64,000 nt of DNA from assembly GCF_017255295.1 (NCBI RefSeq), contig NZ_JAFKDE010000003.1, forward strand, positions 372,001-436,000. Reading direction: 5' to 3'. Made by a program: the position numbers and the translations under genes. Under the pieces are notes generated by a model, which was not told where the DNA came from, made no database searches, and saw only the letters and a list, made by a program, of their open reading frames with translations. The DNA comes from Nitratireductor aquimarinus. GTDB lineage: Bacteria; Pseudomonadota; Alphaproteobacteria; Rhizobiales; Rhizobiaceae. Position 1 is the stretch's first letter, and the number at the start of each line of letters is the position of its first letter. Of this stretch, positions 1 through 8,923 are shown piece after piece.

Positions 1-238
1 TGTTGCCCGCCAGTACGGCGCCAATCAGCACCACCTGCGCAGGCAGGGCCCAGACAGCCCCTGTCATGAAAACGGTTTGGGGAAGCGAAAGCCCGGCCTC
101 GCGCGCCAGACCGGCGAAACCGATAAAGGCGCTGACCAGCACCAGACCCGGAATGGAGAAACAGCGGCGCACGCCCCGCAGATACCAGGTGACGTGCTTT
201 TCCTGACTGTCCGATTCGACTTCCGTGTTCTCGCTCAT
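1..238 (-). CDS. AzlC-family branched-chain amino acid permease, N-terminal part
   Basis: This is the first 79 codons of a gene that runs off the left edge of the window. A hydrophilic N-terminus rich in Glu and Ser leads into RGVRRCFSIPGLVLVSAFIG and then LAREAGLSLPQTVFMTG. The latter matches the conserved early region of AzlC proteins (LAREAGLSPLEALLMS in typical members). AzlC is the large subunit of a branched-chain amino acid exporter and normally works with a small AzlD partner, which would lie outside the window. The start ATG at 238 is the first in frame. The family call is by recollection of the motif; the rest of the protein cannot be seen. Confidence 0.7.
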   Translation of the reverse strand, partial: MSENTEVESDSQEKHVTWYLRGVRRCFSIPGLVLVSAFIGFAGLAREAGLSLPQTVFMTGAVWALPAQVVLIGAVLAGN

Positions 239-281
239 CGGTCAAATGATTTAGCACAGCGCATGCAGGCCTGCGATACAA

Positions 282-316
282 CGAAGGCGTGAGTGCTTGG
301 GGCACCCACGCCTTCG
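282..316 (-). terminator. Hairpin downstream of clpA, likely terminator
   Basis: CGAAGGCGTG at 282-291 is exactly complementary to CACGCCTTCG at 307-316, and GTGC/GCAC pairs inside it, giving about 14 base pairs with one A-C mismatch and a 5-nt loop. On the minus strand it lies 53 bases after the clpA stop codon and is followed by a weak T-rich stretch (TTGTATCG). It sits between clpA and the AzlC gene, so it probably ends the clpS-clpA transcript. Confidence 0.55.
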
Positions 317-368
317 AAATTGGACCAGTTCCGAGACCGGACTTGCCTGTCAGTACCGGGCCTGCCTG

Positions 369-2828
369 TCAGTCCTTGCGCGGCAATTGCGGCACAAGGC
401 TGCGCTTTGGCGGATCCTTGGGCTTCTGCGCCTTCGGCTTGGCCGCTGCCGCCTTGGGCTTGCGGGTCCGTTTGGCCGCCGGCTTCGCCTTCTTCTCGGG
501 CACCTCGTCGCGCGGCTTGATCGGTGCATCATCGGGAAGCGCATCGAGTTTGAGGTGGCTCTTGCCCGCCTCGTCCTTCTCGACGCTGACGCGGACCGTG
601 CCGCCCTTCTTGAGCTTGCCGAACAGCACTTCATCAGCCAGCGGCTTCTTGATGTGCTCCTGGATCACGCGGCCAAGCGGCCGTGCGCCCATCCGCTCGT
701 CATAGCCCTTGTCCGCCAGCCAGGCGATGGCGTCATCCGACAGGTCGAAGGTGACGCGACGCTCGGCGAGCTGCGCCTCGAGCTGCATGACAAATTTCTG
801 CACCACCTGGTGAATGACCGGAACCGGCAGCGAGCCGAACGGGATGACCGCGTCGAGACGGTTGCGGAACTCCGGCGTGAACAGCCGGTTGATCGCTTCC
901 ATGTCGTCGCTGTCGCGCTTCGTCGATCCGAAACCGATGGCCGGCTTGGCGAGATCGGCCGCACCCGCATTGGTCGTCATGATGAGGATGACATTGCGGA
1001 AGTCGATGCTCTTGCCGTTATGGTCCGTCAGCTTGCCGTGATCCATGACCTGCAACAGGATGTTGAACAGATCCGGATGCGCCTTCTCGATCTCGTCGAG
1101 TAACAGCACGCAATGCGGATGCTGATCGACACCGTCCGTCAGAAGGCCACCCTGGTCGAAGCCCACATAGCCGGGCGGCGCGCCGATCAGGCGCGACACG
1201 GTGTGGCGCTCCATATATTCCGACATGTCGAAACGCAGGAGTTCGACACCCAGCGAAGCGGCGAGTTGCTTGGCCACTTCCGTCTTGCCGACGCCCGTGG
1301 GGCCGGAGAACAGGTAGGAGCCAATCGGCTTTTCAGGCTCGCGCAGACCGGCCCGCGCCAGCTTGATCGCCGACGACAGCGCCGTGATCGCGGCATCCTG
1401 ACCGTAAACAACGCGCTTCAGCTCGTCCTCGAGCGTCGCCAGCACCTTCTCGTCATCGGCCGAAACGGTCTTCGGCGGAATGCGGGCCATGGTGGCGATG
1501 GTCGCTTCGATTTCCTTGACGTTGATCGTCTTGCGACGCTTCGATTCCGGCAGAAGTTTCTGCGATGCGCCGGTCTCGTCCAGAACGTCGATGGCCTTGT
1601 CCGGCAGCTTACGGTCGTTGATGTAGCGCGCCGACAGTTCCACCGCGGCCTTCACCGCCTCGTTCGTGTAGCGAACCTTGTGGAAGTCCTCGAAGTAAGG
1701 CTTCAGCCCCTTCATGATCTCGACAGCGTCCTCAACGGAGGGTTCGGCGACGTCGATCTTCTGGAAGCGGCGCACCAGCGCACGGTCCTTCTCGAAGAAC
1801 TGTCGAAACTCCTTGTAGGTGGTCGAGCCGATGCAGCGGATCGAGCCGGACGATAAGGCCGGCTTCAGGAGGTTCGATGCATCCATCGCGCCGCCCGACG
1901 TTGCGCCCGCGCCGATAACCGTATGGATCTCGTCGATGAACAGAACCGCGCCCGGGAAATCCTCAAGCTCCTTGACGACCTGCTTGAGGCGTTCCTCGAA
2001 ATCGCCACGATAGCGCGTGCCGGCCAGAAGCGTGCCCATGTCGAGCGCGAAGATGGTGGCGTCCGACAGAACATCCGGCACATCGCCCTCGACGATGCGC
2101 TTGGCGAGCCCCTCGGCGATGGCCGTCTTGCCGACGCCGGGATCGCCCACATAGAGCGGATTGTTCTTCGAACGGCGGCACAGAACCTGGATGGTGCGGT
2201 TGACCTCGGCCGTGCGACCGATCAGCGGATCGATGCGGCCGGCCCGCGCCTTGTCATTCAGATTGACGCAGTAAGCCGTCAGCGCGTCCTGCGCCTGTTT
2301 CTTCTTGGCGCCCTCTTCCGCCTCGGCGCCCGGTGCGCCGGCATCATCGTCCTCGGCCCCGCGCGGCGTGCGCGCTTCAGAGCCGCCCGGCCGCTTGGCA
2401 ATGCCATGGCTGATATAGTTGACGGCGTCATAGCGCGTCATCTGCTGTTCCTGCAGGAAGTAGGCGGCGTGGCTCTCGCGCTCGGCGAAAATGGCCACGA
2501 GCACATTTGCGCCCGACACCTCTTCACGACCGGAAGACTGCACATGGATGACCGCCCGCTGGATGACCCGCTGGAATCCGGCGGTGGGCTTGGAATCCTC
2601 GTCATAGCCCGTGACGAGATTGTCGAGCTCGCTGTCGATATATTTGACCACGGTCCCCTTGAGCGCATCGAGATCGACATTGCATGCGCGCATGACGGCG
2701 GCGGCATCGGCATCATCGATCAGCGCCAGGAGAAGATGCTCCAGCGTCGCATATTCGTGGTGGCGCTCATTGGCAAATGTGAGCGCCTGATGCAGAGCCC
2801 GCTCCAAGCCTTGGGAAAAAGCCGGCAT
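369..2828 (-). CDS. clpA: ATP-dependent Clp protease ATP-binding subunit ClpA
   Basis: AAA+ unfoldase that feeds substrates, including N-degron proteins delivered by ClpS, to the ClpP peptidase. The 819-residue product has the Clp N-domain repeats (about 1-150), a first AAA+ module with Walker A GDPGVGKT and Walker [10 protein letters not shown], and a second with Walker A GPTGVGKT, Walker [11 protein letters not shown] and the GYVGFD pore-loop motif. It lacks the long middle coiled coil of ClpB. It is longer than E. coli ClpA (758) because of an acidic/alanine linker near residue 160 and a Lys/Pro/Ala-rich tail of about 50 residues. It follows clpS by 8 bases, so the two are co-transcribed. 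Confidence 0.97.
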   Translation of the reverse strand: MPAFSQGLERALHQALTFANERHHEYATLEHLLLALIDDADAAAVMRACNVDLDALKGTVVKYIDSELDNLVTGYDEDSKPTAGFQRVIQRAVIHVQSSGREEVSGANVLVAIFAERESHAAYFLQEQQMTRYDAVNYISHGIAKRPGGSEARTPRGAEDDDAGAPGAEAEEGAKKKQAQDALTAYCVNLNDKARAGRIDPLIGRTAEVNRTIQVLCRRSKNNPLYVGDPGVGKTAIAEGLAKRIVEGDVPDVLSDATIFALDMGTLLAGTRYRGDFEERLKQVVKELEDFPGAVLFIDEIHTVIGAGATSGGAMDASNLLKPALSSGSIRCIGSTTYKEFRQFFEKDRALVRRFQKIDVAEPSVEDAVEIMKGLKPYFEDFHKVRYTNEAVKAAVELSARYINDRKLPDKAIDVLDETGASQKLLPESKRRKTINVKEIEATIATMARIPPKTVSADDEKVLATLEDELKRVVYGQDAAITALSSAIKLARAGLREPEKPIGSYLFSGPTGVGKTEVAKQLAASLGVELLRFDMSEYMERHTVSRLIGAPPGYVGFDQGGLLTDGVDQHPHCVLLLDEIEKAHPDLFNILLQVMDHGKLTDHNGKSIDFRNVILIMTTNAGAADLAKPAIGFGSTKRDSDDMEAINRLFTPEFRNRLDAVIPFGSLPVPVIHQVVQKFVMQLEAQLAERRVTFDLSDDAIAWLADKGYDERMGARPLGRVIQEHIKKPLADEVLFGKLKKGGTVRVSVEKDEAGKSHLKLDALPDDAPIKPRDEVPEKKAKPAAKRTRKPKAAAAKPKAQKPKDPPKRSLVPQLPRKD

Positions 2829-2836
2829 TCAGTACC

Positions 2837-3187
2837 TCATTTCTTTTCCATCACGCATTGAAGTGGATGCTGGTGCTGTCTGGCGAAGTCCATCACCTGC
2901 GTTACCTTGGTCTCGGCCACTTCGAACGTGAACACGCCACATTCACCAACACCGTGATTGTGTACGTGCAGCATAATTCGCGTCGCAGCCTCGCGGTCCT
3001 TCCTGAAGAACCGCTCGAGCACATGAATGACGAACTCCATCGGCGTGTAATCGTCATTCAACAACAGAACACGATACAGACTCGGCTTCTTTGTCTTGGT
3101 CTTCGTGCGCGTGATGACAGCCGTTCCGCGATCGGATTCGTCGCCATCGCCCTCACCATCCTGCAATCGCCAATCGTAACGCTGCAT
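2837..3187 (-). CDS. clpS: ATP-dependent Clp protease adaptor ClpS
   Basis: Adaptor that binds N-degron substrates and hands them to ClpA. The conserved core is complete: the [13 protein letters not shown] substrate-pocket segment, the [15 protein letters not shown] helix and [12 protein letters not shown]. The stop lies 8 bases before the clpA start. The N-terminus is uncertain: ATG at 3187 gives 116 residues, ATG at 3217 gives 126 and TTG at 3292 gives 151. None has a convincing Shine-Dalgarno sequence. The 3187 start is chosen because it matches the usual length of the family; the residues ahead of [16 protein letters not shown] are acidic and probably disordered. Confidence 0.93.
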   Translation of the reverse strand: MQRYDWRLQDGEGDGDESDRGTAVITRTKTKTKKPSLYRVLLLNDDYTPMEFVIHVLERFFRKDREAATRIMLHVHNHGVGECGVFTFEVAETKVTQVMDFARQHQHPLQCVMEKK

Positions 3188-3522
3188 GGCTTCGCTGCCG
3201 GTGCTCAAAAATTCCATTCCCTTTGCCGAGCCCTTACGTAGGACATGTAGGTACCCTTCCGACAATTTTAAGACCTTCTCAGTTCCTGACAATACGGCGC
3301 AGGGGCTTTTACGTTCAAAACTACGCCATCAAACGGATAGACGATTCTCTACCCCCAATTCCCCTGCGGAATGGCTCAATTTCGCTTCAATGTTAAGAAA
3401 TTCCGTCAACGTTTGGGTCACCATAAACGGATTGGTAACGCCGCTCGCACTAAAGTTTCGGGAAATGGGCCTGTGGGTTGGGATGCCCCGCGGCCTGAAA
3501 CCAGGTGCAAATAGGTGTTGTT

Positions 3523-4878
3523 GTGCGTCAGGCGTTGTTGGGTAGAGCGAATCTTGTGCGGCTCCCGGGCAAGATTCTCACCGCACTTTTTCTTTCATGT
3601 CTCATGGTATTCGGTGTGATTGGGCAGGCTTCGGCCAACTCCAAATATGCGGGCATCGTGATGGACGCCAAAACCGGCAAGGTCCTCTATGAGTCCAATG
3701 CCGACTCGCTGCGTTATCCGGCCTCGCTCACCAAGATGATGACCGCCTACATGCTTTTCGAAGCCATGGAGAGCGGTCGCATCAACAAGAACACCCGCAT
3801 TCCCGTTTCACGCAACGCGGCAGCAGAGCCGCCAACCAACATCGCGCTCAAGCCCGGCGACAGCCTGACCGTCGACCAGGCGATCCGCGCGCTGGTCACC
3901 CGCTCGGCAAACGATGTGGCAACGGCAGTGGCCGAGTTCCTCGGTGGCTCGGAAGCGAAATTCGCGGCCATGACGACCGCCAAGGCCCGCCAGCTCGGCA
4001 TGTCCCGCACCACGTTCAAGAACGCGCATGGCCTGCCCAACAGCAAGCAGAAGACCACTGCGCGCGACATGGCGAAACTCAGCATCGCACTGCGTGAGCA
4101 CTACCCGCAGTATTACAGCTATTTCCAGACCAGCTCCTTCACCTACAAGAAGCGCCGTTACGGCAACCACAACCGGCTTCTCGGTCGCGTCAAGGGCGTG
4201 GACGGCATCAAGACCGGCTACACGCGTGCCTCCGGCTTCAATCTCGCCAGCTCCGTGCAGGCAAATGGCCGCAGCATCGTTGCCGTCGTCATGGGCGGGC
4301 GCACCTCCCGCAGCCGTGACGCACACATGGCCGACCTCATCAAGCGCTACCTGAACAAGGGTTCGACCGGTCGCGACCGCATGCTGATCGCCAAGGCGCC
4401 CGGCGGCGCCCGCACAGCACTTGCCGCGATGATCCCCGGCAGCGATGTTCCGCTTCCGACCGATCGCCCCGAGGCGCAGCCGCAGACCCTGACCGCCTAT
4501 GCGCCCGAGCCGCCCGTCAAGGCAGCTGCCGTGGTGAACGCTGCCGTTCCGCGTCCGCGTGTTGCCGTCGCAGCCGTCGACCCGATGCCGACGGCCTCCA
4601 CCAATGCCGCGGCAACCGAGACCGCCTCCATGGGTGGCTGGGTCATTCAGGTTGCGTCGCTTCCCACCGAGGATGAGGCCCTCATGGTTCTCGCCCAGAC
4701 GGAGCAGAAGGCCGGCAGTGTTCTCGCCCGCGCCGTTCCGATCACCGAGACCTTCGAAAAGGGCGGCGTCGTCTATCACCGCGCCCGCTTCGTCGGCTTC
4801 AACAGCAAATCCGACGCCTGGGGCGCCTGTGCGTCTCTGAAGAAAAAGAGCATCTCCTGCTACGCGGTGCAGCAGTGA
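3523..4878 (+). CDS. D-alanyl-D-alanine carboxypeptidase with C-terminal SPOR domain
   Basis: Penicillin-binding protein of the peptidase S11 (DacA/DacF) family that trims peptidoglycan stem peptides in the periplasm. The catalytic motifs are all present: SLTK (SxxK nucleophile), SAND (SxN) and KTGYT (KTG). An N-terminal signal peptide (LTALFLSCLMVFGVIGQASA) precedes the mature start NSKYAGIV. A Pro/Ala-rich linker leads to a SPOR domain (about 375-451, starting GGWVIQVAS), which binds denuded septal glycan and suggests a role at division. GTG at 3523 is preferred, with AGGTG a few bases upstream; GTG at 3505 would add six residues. It is divergent from clpS. Confidence 0.92.
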   Translation: MRQALLGRANLVRLPGKILTALFLSCLMVFGVIGQASANSKYAGIVMDAKTGKVLYESNADSLRYPASLTKMMTAYMLFEAMESGRINKNTRIPVSRNAAAEPPTNIALKPGDSLTVDQAIRALVTRSANDVATAVAEFLGGSEAKFAAMTTAKARQLGMSRTTFKNAHGLPNSKQKTTARDMAKLSIALREHYPQYYSYFQTSSFTYKKRRYGNHNRLLGRVKGVDGIKTGYTRASGFNLASSVQANGRSIVAVVMGGRTSRSRDAHMADLIKRYLNKGSTGRDRMLIAKAPGGARTALAAMIPGSDVPLPTDRPEAQPQTLTAYAPEPPVKAAAVVNAAVPRPRVAVAAVDPMPTASTNAAATETASMGGWVIQVASLPTEDEALMVLAQTEQKAGSVLARAVPITETFEKGGVVYHRARFVGFNSKSDAWGACASLKKKSISCYAVQQ

Positions 4879-4925
4879 GAACCAGTTTGAAGAACAGCAA
4901 GGAAAGTGTCTTGCCCACCGGGAGT

Positions 4926-5621
4926 TCAGTTGTGAGTGGAGAGCAGAACGTCGCGCGCCTCGTTGATACGGGCGGCAAGAGAAGAGGTTCCTCCCATGTC
5001 GGGATGCAGGCGCTGCATCAGGCGGCGGTGAGCCTGTCGGATCTGCGCAACGGACGCACCGCGTTCAAGACCAAGGATCTCATAGGCCTCCTCCTTGGTC
5101 ATGGGGCCCGTGCCCGCCGCACGTCCCTGCCCCGCGTCTCCGTGCGTGTCCGCGCTGTCGCGCCAGGCGGGGAATTCTCCGTCAAGGTAGGTTTCTAGGA
5201 GCCTCAGGCTCTCTTCGTCGCTGGCAAGTTCAGCGTACAGATCAAGCAGTTCATCCTGCGTCATCTCGCCGAGCCGGCGTCCTTCATGCCGGCCGGCAAG
5301 CACCACACCGGATAATTTGCCAGTGTCGTGATCAAGCTCCATTTCGAGCGCTGCCGAACGAACGGTGGACCTTTGCCCAGGCGTTTTGCTCTGCCCCATC
5401 TTGAGGCGTCCAGAGCCATACCAGGCGGCAGCGCCCGACAGGAGCATTCCTCCCAGGCCCGCCCTTCCGATGAAAAGCATCGCCACGCCGACCACCGCCA
5501 TGAGCGCCGGCCCGGCGATCCGCAGCGTGTTTGCGATGCTGCGCGGGCTGGACTTCACAAACGCCATGCCCGCCAGAAGCATGAGCAGGACAAGTGCGAA
5601 GAAGAAAAACGGATAGGTCAT
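4926..5621 (-). CDS. Membrane-anchored J-domain (DnaJ-like) protein
   Basis: The 231-residue product begins with two hydrophobic segments (FFFFALVLLMLLAG and IAGPALMAVVGVAMLFIG), continues with a polar central part, and ends in a J domain of about 60 residues (EEAYEILGLERGASVAQI, then HRRLMQRLHPDMGG). The HPD motif needed to stimulate Hsp70 is intact. The layout, membrane anchor first and J domain last, resembles DjlA/TIM14-type proteins that recruit DnaK to the inner membrane. The ATG at 5621 overlaps the stop of the upstream VWA gene in an ATGA arrangement, so the two are translationally coupled. A longer open frame upstream is an artefact of GC content. The substrate is unknown. Confidence 0.85.
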   Translation of the reverse strand: MTYPFFFFALVLLMLLAGMAFVKSSPRSIANTLRIAGPALMAVVGVAMLFIGRAGLGGMLLSGAAAWYGSGRLKMGQSKTPGQRSTVRSAALEMELDHDTGKLSGVVLAGRHEGRRLGEMTQDELLDLYAELASDEESLRLLETYLDGEFPAWRDSADTHGDAGQGRAAGTGPMTKEEAYEILGLERGASVAQIRQAHRRLMQRLHPDMGGTSSLAARINEARDVLLSTHN

Positions 5622-6361
5622 CGCTCTTGTCCGCCGCGCAGATGCTCCAGCATCCTGCGGTCTTCGGGCCGGTTGCGGTCGCTTAATGCCTTGAGCCCGC
5701 CAGTCGCATAGACCGCGACGGCTGAAAGGAGCTTCCCAAGCTCTGCGGCCGCGCGCGCATCGAACCGGAACCATGCGCCTTTGGAAAGCCGCGCGATCTC
5801 GCGGAAGGCGCGTTCGGCTGTCGGGTCATGCCCTTCCTGGAAGACGAACACCGGCACGCCGCCCAGCCCCAGCCTGCCCGCCTTCTCGGCAAGGTCATCC
5901 ACGCTCTCTTCCATCGCATCCCCGATATAAACGAGCGCGTTGACCTTCTCGCGTCCGGTCTCCTTCAGCGCATGCGACAGCACCTTGCCGATCTGCGTGT
6001 GGCCGCCACGGCAGTCGATCTTCGTCATCAGCGTCTTGAGCGCATCCGTGTCGCGCACGAAGCGCGAGGCGCGGCTTTCGCCAAACCCGCGAAAATAGAC
6101 GAGCTGGACGTTGAGCGAACCGGCCTTGCCCACCGCATCGAACATCTCGGCCTGCAGCTTGCAGGCCAGATCCCAGGTGGGCTGCCGGCTCATCGTCGCA
6201 TCAAGCGCCAGAATGAGCCGGCCACTCCCGGCTTCTCCGCCGCGCACGGGTGCGACGGCGCGCGCATGGCGCACGAAGGCATCAATCGCTCCCGATGACG
6301 ATCGGGTCTTGGCGATGTCCGATTCGACGCGGCGCGGCGCAGGCGTTTTCTTGTCGTTCAT
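5618..6361 (-). CDS. VWA-domain protein coupled to a J-domain gene
   Basis: A 247-residue soluble protein, with no signal peptide, whose core resembles a von Willebrand A fold: LILALDATMSRQPTWD stands where DxSxS usually binds metal, and LVYIGDAMEES forms the later strand with an acidic residue. The MIDAS is partly degenerate (DATMS instead of DxSGS). The gene overlaps the J-domain gene by four bases, so the pair probably acts together, perhaps as a protein-handling module at the membrane. The function is not known; the fold call is by motif only. Confidence 0.75.
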   Translation of the reverse strand: MNDKKTPAPRRVESDIAKTRSSSGAIDAFVRHARAVAPVRGGEAGSGRLILALDATMSRQPTWDLACKLQAEMFDAVGKAGSLNVQLVYFRGFGESRASRFVRDTDALKTLMTKIDCRGGHTQIGKVLSHALKETGREKVNALVYIGDAMEESVDDLAEKAGRLGLGGVPVFVFQEGHDPTAERAFREIARLSKGAWFRFDARAAAELGKLLSAVAVYATGGLKALSDRNRPEDRRMLEHLRGGQER

Positions 6362-6427
6362 GATGAAAAAGATGGGCTCGTTGAGAGCAGTTGCAAGACT
6401 ATCCCGCAGCCTGCGCCAGAACAGCGC

Positions 6428-6862
6428 TTACAGCAAGCCGAGTTCGGTGAGTTCGCGGCGCAGTTCCGGCGGCATCTCCGCATCGTCTCCAGCCGCGCCA
6501 AGATCAGCCGGCGCATCCTTGGGATCGAGATAGCGCCAGCCCTGAAACGCGCGGCGCGGCTGAAACTGCGTGCGCACAAGCTTCGGCTCCAGCACCAGAT
6601 GGCAACGCGACACGCCTTCCGCATCGCGAAACGGGCGGATGTCGATGAGCTTCTGGCGGCACTGCACCGTGCCCTTGATGACCCAGTAGAGCGAACCGCC
6701 ATCGGTCAGCTCTTCAACGCGCTTGGGCACCATGCGGGTCGTGTGAAACTGCTCCGCCGGTTCGCCCAGCGCCCGCTGTTCCTGCGTGCGCAGCCTGATC
6801 CAGTCCTGCAATTGCTCGACGCTTTCGCAGCCGACGCACAGTTTTATGAGATTTAGTGCCAT
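6428..6862 (-). CDS. DUF1489 family protein
   Basis: A 144-residue cytoplasmic protein recognised as DUF1489, a family found mainly in alphaproteobacteria with no assigned activity. Typical features are the opening MALNLIKLCVG, the TTRMVPKRVEEL segment and GSLYWVIKGTVQCRQKLIDI. It lies 71 bases after sdaA and 66 bases before the VWA gene, all on the minus strand, so read-through is possible. Confidence 0.85.
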   Translation of the reverse strand: MALNLIKLCVGCESVEQLQDWIRLRTQEQRALGEPAEQFHTTRMVPKRVEELTDGGSLYWVIKGTVQCRQKLIDIRPFRDAEGVSRCHLVLEPKLVRTQFQPRRAFQGWRYLDPKDAPADLGAAGDDAEMPPELRRELTELGLL

Positions 6863-6933
6863 GCTCTAAATGTCGGGCGCAGCTCCACCAAGGTCAAGCA
6901 CGATAGCCGGCTCTCCACAGCGCGAAATGTCGC

Positions 6934-8334
6934 TCAGCACTCCACCACATTGACCGCCAGACCGCCAAGACTGGTCTCCTTGTAGCGTTCATTCATGTCG
7001 ACGCCGGTCTGACGCATGGTTTCGACTGCGGCATCAAGTGAGACGAAGTGCTTTCCGTCGCCCTTCACCGCAAGCGATGCTGCCGTCACGGCCTTTACCG
7101 AGCCCAGCGCATTGCGCTCGATGCACGGCACCTGAACGAGCCCGGCCACGGGATCACAGGTCATCCCCAGATGATGCTCCAGCGCGATCTCGGCCGCATT
7201 CTCCACCTGTTCCGGCGTGCCGCCCAGAACCGCTGCCAGCCCGGCCGCCGCCATCGCCGAAGCGGAGCCCACCTCGCCCTGGCAGCCCACCTCTGCGCCG
7301 GAGATCGAGGCATTGTGCTTGACGATTCCGCCAATGGCCGCCGCCGTCAGCAAGAAGTCGCGGATGCCGTTCTTGTCCGCATCCACGTGGAATTTCTGCC
7401 AGTAACGCATGACTGCCGGCACGACGCCCGCCGCGCCATTGGTCGGCGCGGTGACTACACGGCCACCGCTGGCGTTCTCCTCGTTCACCGCCATGGCGAA
7501 AACCGCCAGCCAGTCGTTTGCGGCAAGCGGGTTGGGCCGGTTCTGGCGCCAGTCCTCGTCAAGCCGGTCGTGAAGCTGGCGCGCACGGCGGCGCACATTG
7601 AGCCCGCCGGGCATGATGCCGTCCTGGGAAAGCCCGCGCTCGATGCACGAATCCATCGCCTGCCAGATCTCGTCGAGCCCCGCGTCGAGCGCGGCGCGAT
7701 CCATCTTCACTTCCTCATTGGCGCGCTTCATCTCGGCAATGGAAAGCCCGCTCTCGGCTGCCATCGCCAGCATCTCGCGCCCGTTGGCAAACGGATATGG
7801 CACAGTGCTGCCCTCGGGCCCGGCCTTCTGGGCCTTGAGGGTCTGAAGCTCCTCTTCGGAAACGACGAAGCCGCCACCGACCGAATAATAGATGCGCCGC
7901 AGAAGAAGGCGGTCGTCTGCATCATAGGCGTTGAAGGCCATGCCATTGGCGTGACCGGGAAGCGGCTGCTTCTTGTCGAGCACAAGATCGCTTTGCGGAT
8001 CGAAACGATAGGCCGGATGGCCCTTTGGCCGCACCATCTTTTCCCCGGCGATGGTGGCCAGTTGCCCGTCCATGCGATCCGGATCGACCGTCAGCGGGTT
8101 GAAGCCCGCAAGACCGAGGATCACGGCGCGGTCGGTGCCGTGCCCGATGCCCGTGAATGCAAGCGAACCATGCAGGCTGACCGAAAGACGGTCCACTTCG
8201 CTGCCTGCCGGGCGCGGCCAGTCATCGCCTGCAATCTCCGCCAGAAAGCGCTCTGCCGCCGTCATCGGCCCCATTGTGTGCGAACTCGACGGTCCGATGC
8301 CGATCTTGAACAGGTCGAAAACGGAAAGAAACAT
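6934..8334 (-). CDS. sdaA: L-serine ammonia-lyase (iron-sulfur dependent)
   Basis: Converts L-serine to pyruvate and ammonia using a [4Fe-4S] cluster. The 466-residue single-chain form contains the beta domain at the N-terminus ([16 protein letters not shown]) and the alpha domain at the C-terminus. The cluster cysteines lie in [23 protein letters not shown] and [10 protein letters not shown]. The ATG at 8334 has a CGGAG sequence nine bases upstream. Just before that ribosome binding site the leader can form a tight hairpin (8358-8376), which may affect expression. Confidence 0.96.
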   Translation of the reverse strand: MFLSVFDLFKIGIGPSSSHTMGPMTAAERFLAEIAGDDWPRPAGSEVDRLSVSLHGSLAFTGIGHGTDRAVILGLAGFNPLTVDPDRMDGQLATIAGEKMVRPKGHPAYRFDPQSDLVLDKKQPLPGHANGMAFNAYDADDRLLLRRIYYSVGGGFVVSEEELQTLKAQKAGPEGSTVPYPFANGREMLAMAAESGLSIAEMKRANEEVKMDRAALDAGLDEIWQAMDSCIERGLSQDGIMPGGLNVRRRARQLHDRLDEDWRQNRPNPLAANDWLAVFAMAVNEENASGGRVVTAPTNGAAGVVPAVMRYWQKFHVDADKNGIRDFLLTAAAIGGIVKHNASISGAEVGCQGEVGSASAMAAAGLAAVLGGTPEQVENAAEIALEHHLGMTCDPVAGLVQVPCIERNALGSVKAVTAASLAVKGDGKHFVSLDAAVETMRQTGVDMNERYKETSLGGLAVNVVEC

Positions 8335-8357
8335 GGGCGAAGGCTCCGGGATTTCAC

Positions 8358-8376
8358 CGCTGGAAGCATTCCAGCG
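8358..8376 (-). promoter_or_regulatory. Perfect 8-bp hairpin in the sdaA leader
   Basis: CGCTGGAA and TTCCAGCG are perfectly complementary around a 3-nt loop, 24 bases ahead of the sdaA start and directly upstream of its Shine-Dalgarno sequence. It could be a leader stem that controls ribosome access or, as DNA, a 19-bp dyad operator. No known riboswitch core (for example glycine) is visible next to it. Confidence 0.35.
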
Positions 8377-8460
8377 ATCAGTTGCCGTGGCGGGCTATCG
8401 CGCGGCACGGGCTGGCGTGAACGCGACAGGAAAGATGTAGGCGATTTCCCTGAACAAGCA

Positions 8461-8488
8461 AAGGGCGCAGCGATTGCGCTGCGCCCTT
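8461..8488 (-). terminator. Strong 12-bp hairpin terminator
   Basis: AAGGGCGCAGCG at 8461-8472 pairs perfectly with CGCTGCGCCCTT at 8477-8488 around a 4-nt loop. On the minus strand it is followed by TTTGCTTGTT, a usable T tract, and it lies 40 bases after the stop of the 43-codon gene at 8529-8660. It therefore probably ends that small transcript and insulates sdaA. Confidence 0.7.
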
Positions 8489-8528
8489 CAACTTCTGTGA
8501 ACCGATGTTGTGCGGTTTTGCTGGTTGT

Positions 8529-8660
8529 TCAGCCTGCCGTTGCTACGACCGCTGCCGTCTCGGCGCCAATCAAGAGCCATGCCAGAAAGATGATTCCCGC
8601 AAGCCCGATCACTGCCTTGGCGGTTACGCCCCAGCAGGATCTCTCAACGCTATCGTCCAT
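8529..8660 (-). CDS. Small single-pass membrane protein, 43 residues
   Basis: A short frame starting MDDSVERSCWGVTAK, followed by one hydrophobic segment (AVIGLAGIIFLAWLLIG) and a small Ala/Val-rich end. A modest GGGAT sequence precedes the ATG, and a strong terminator lies just downstream, which supports a real transcript. In-frame codons extend upstream to 8768 but include no better start. I do not recognise the family; it could be a stress-induced membrane microprotein. Confidence 0.4.
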   Translation of the reverse strand: MDDSVERSCWGVTAKAVIGLAGIIFLAWLLIGAETAAVVATAG

Positions 8661-8789
8661 GCATATCCCGTTTGTTATCCGATCTCCGACCGGGATGATC
8701 CCGACCGCCGATCCGTGACGGCGGGAGATACTCCTAAGCACATGCTTCCGCAAGTCCAAAAACGGCAAAATGACGGCATTTGAACTGTT

Positions 8790-8810
8790 AAAAACCCGCA
8801 GAAAACGGGG
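8790..8810 (-). terminator. Possible terminator after the YdcF-type gene
   Basis: Read on the minus strand, a short CCCG/CGGG stem with a T-rich loop is followed immediately by TTTTT. The stem is short (4-5 pairs), so this is tentative. It sits 114 bases after the YdcF-type stop codon, in a 263-base gap that otherwise holds only AT-rich sequence and the upstream region of the 43-codon gene. Confidence 0.3.
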
Positions 8811-8923
8811 CTTTCCGTGTCTAATCAGGCACTTGCACGCATAAAGGAATTTTCAATACATGCGACCAAAAAAGGACAATATTGCTGCACTGCACCATCA
8901 GACAGGGAAAGCCGGTCCGAAAC

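Noticed and set aside
8335-8460. Glycine or serine-related riboswitch ahead of sdaA
   Set aside because: Only a simple 8-bp hairpin is present; no conserved riboswitch core or expression platform could be recognised.
7048-8718. Open frame of 556 codons on the plus strand opposite sdaA
   Set aside because: It is fully antisense to sdaA with its iron-sulfur motifs, and its translation has no recognisable motif; codon-position GC bias explains it.
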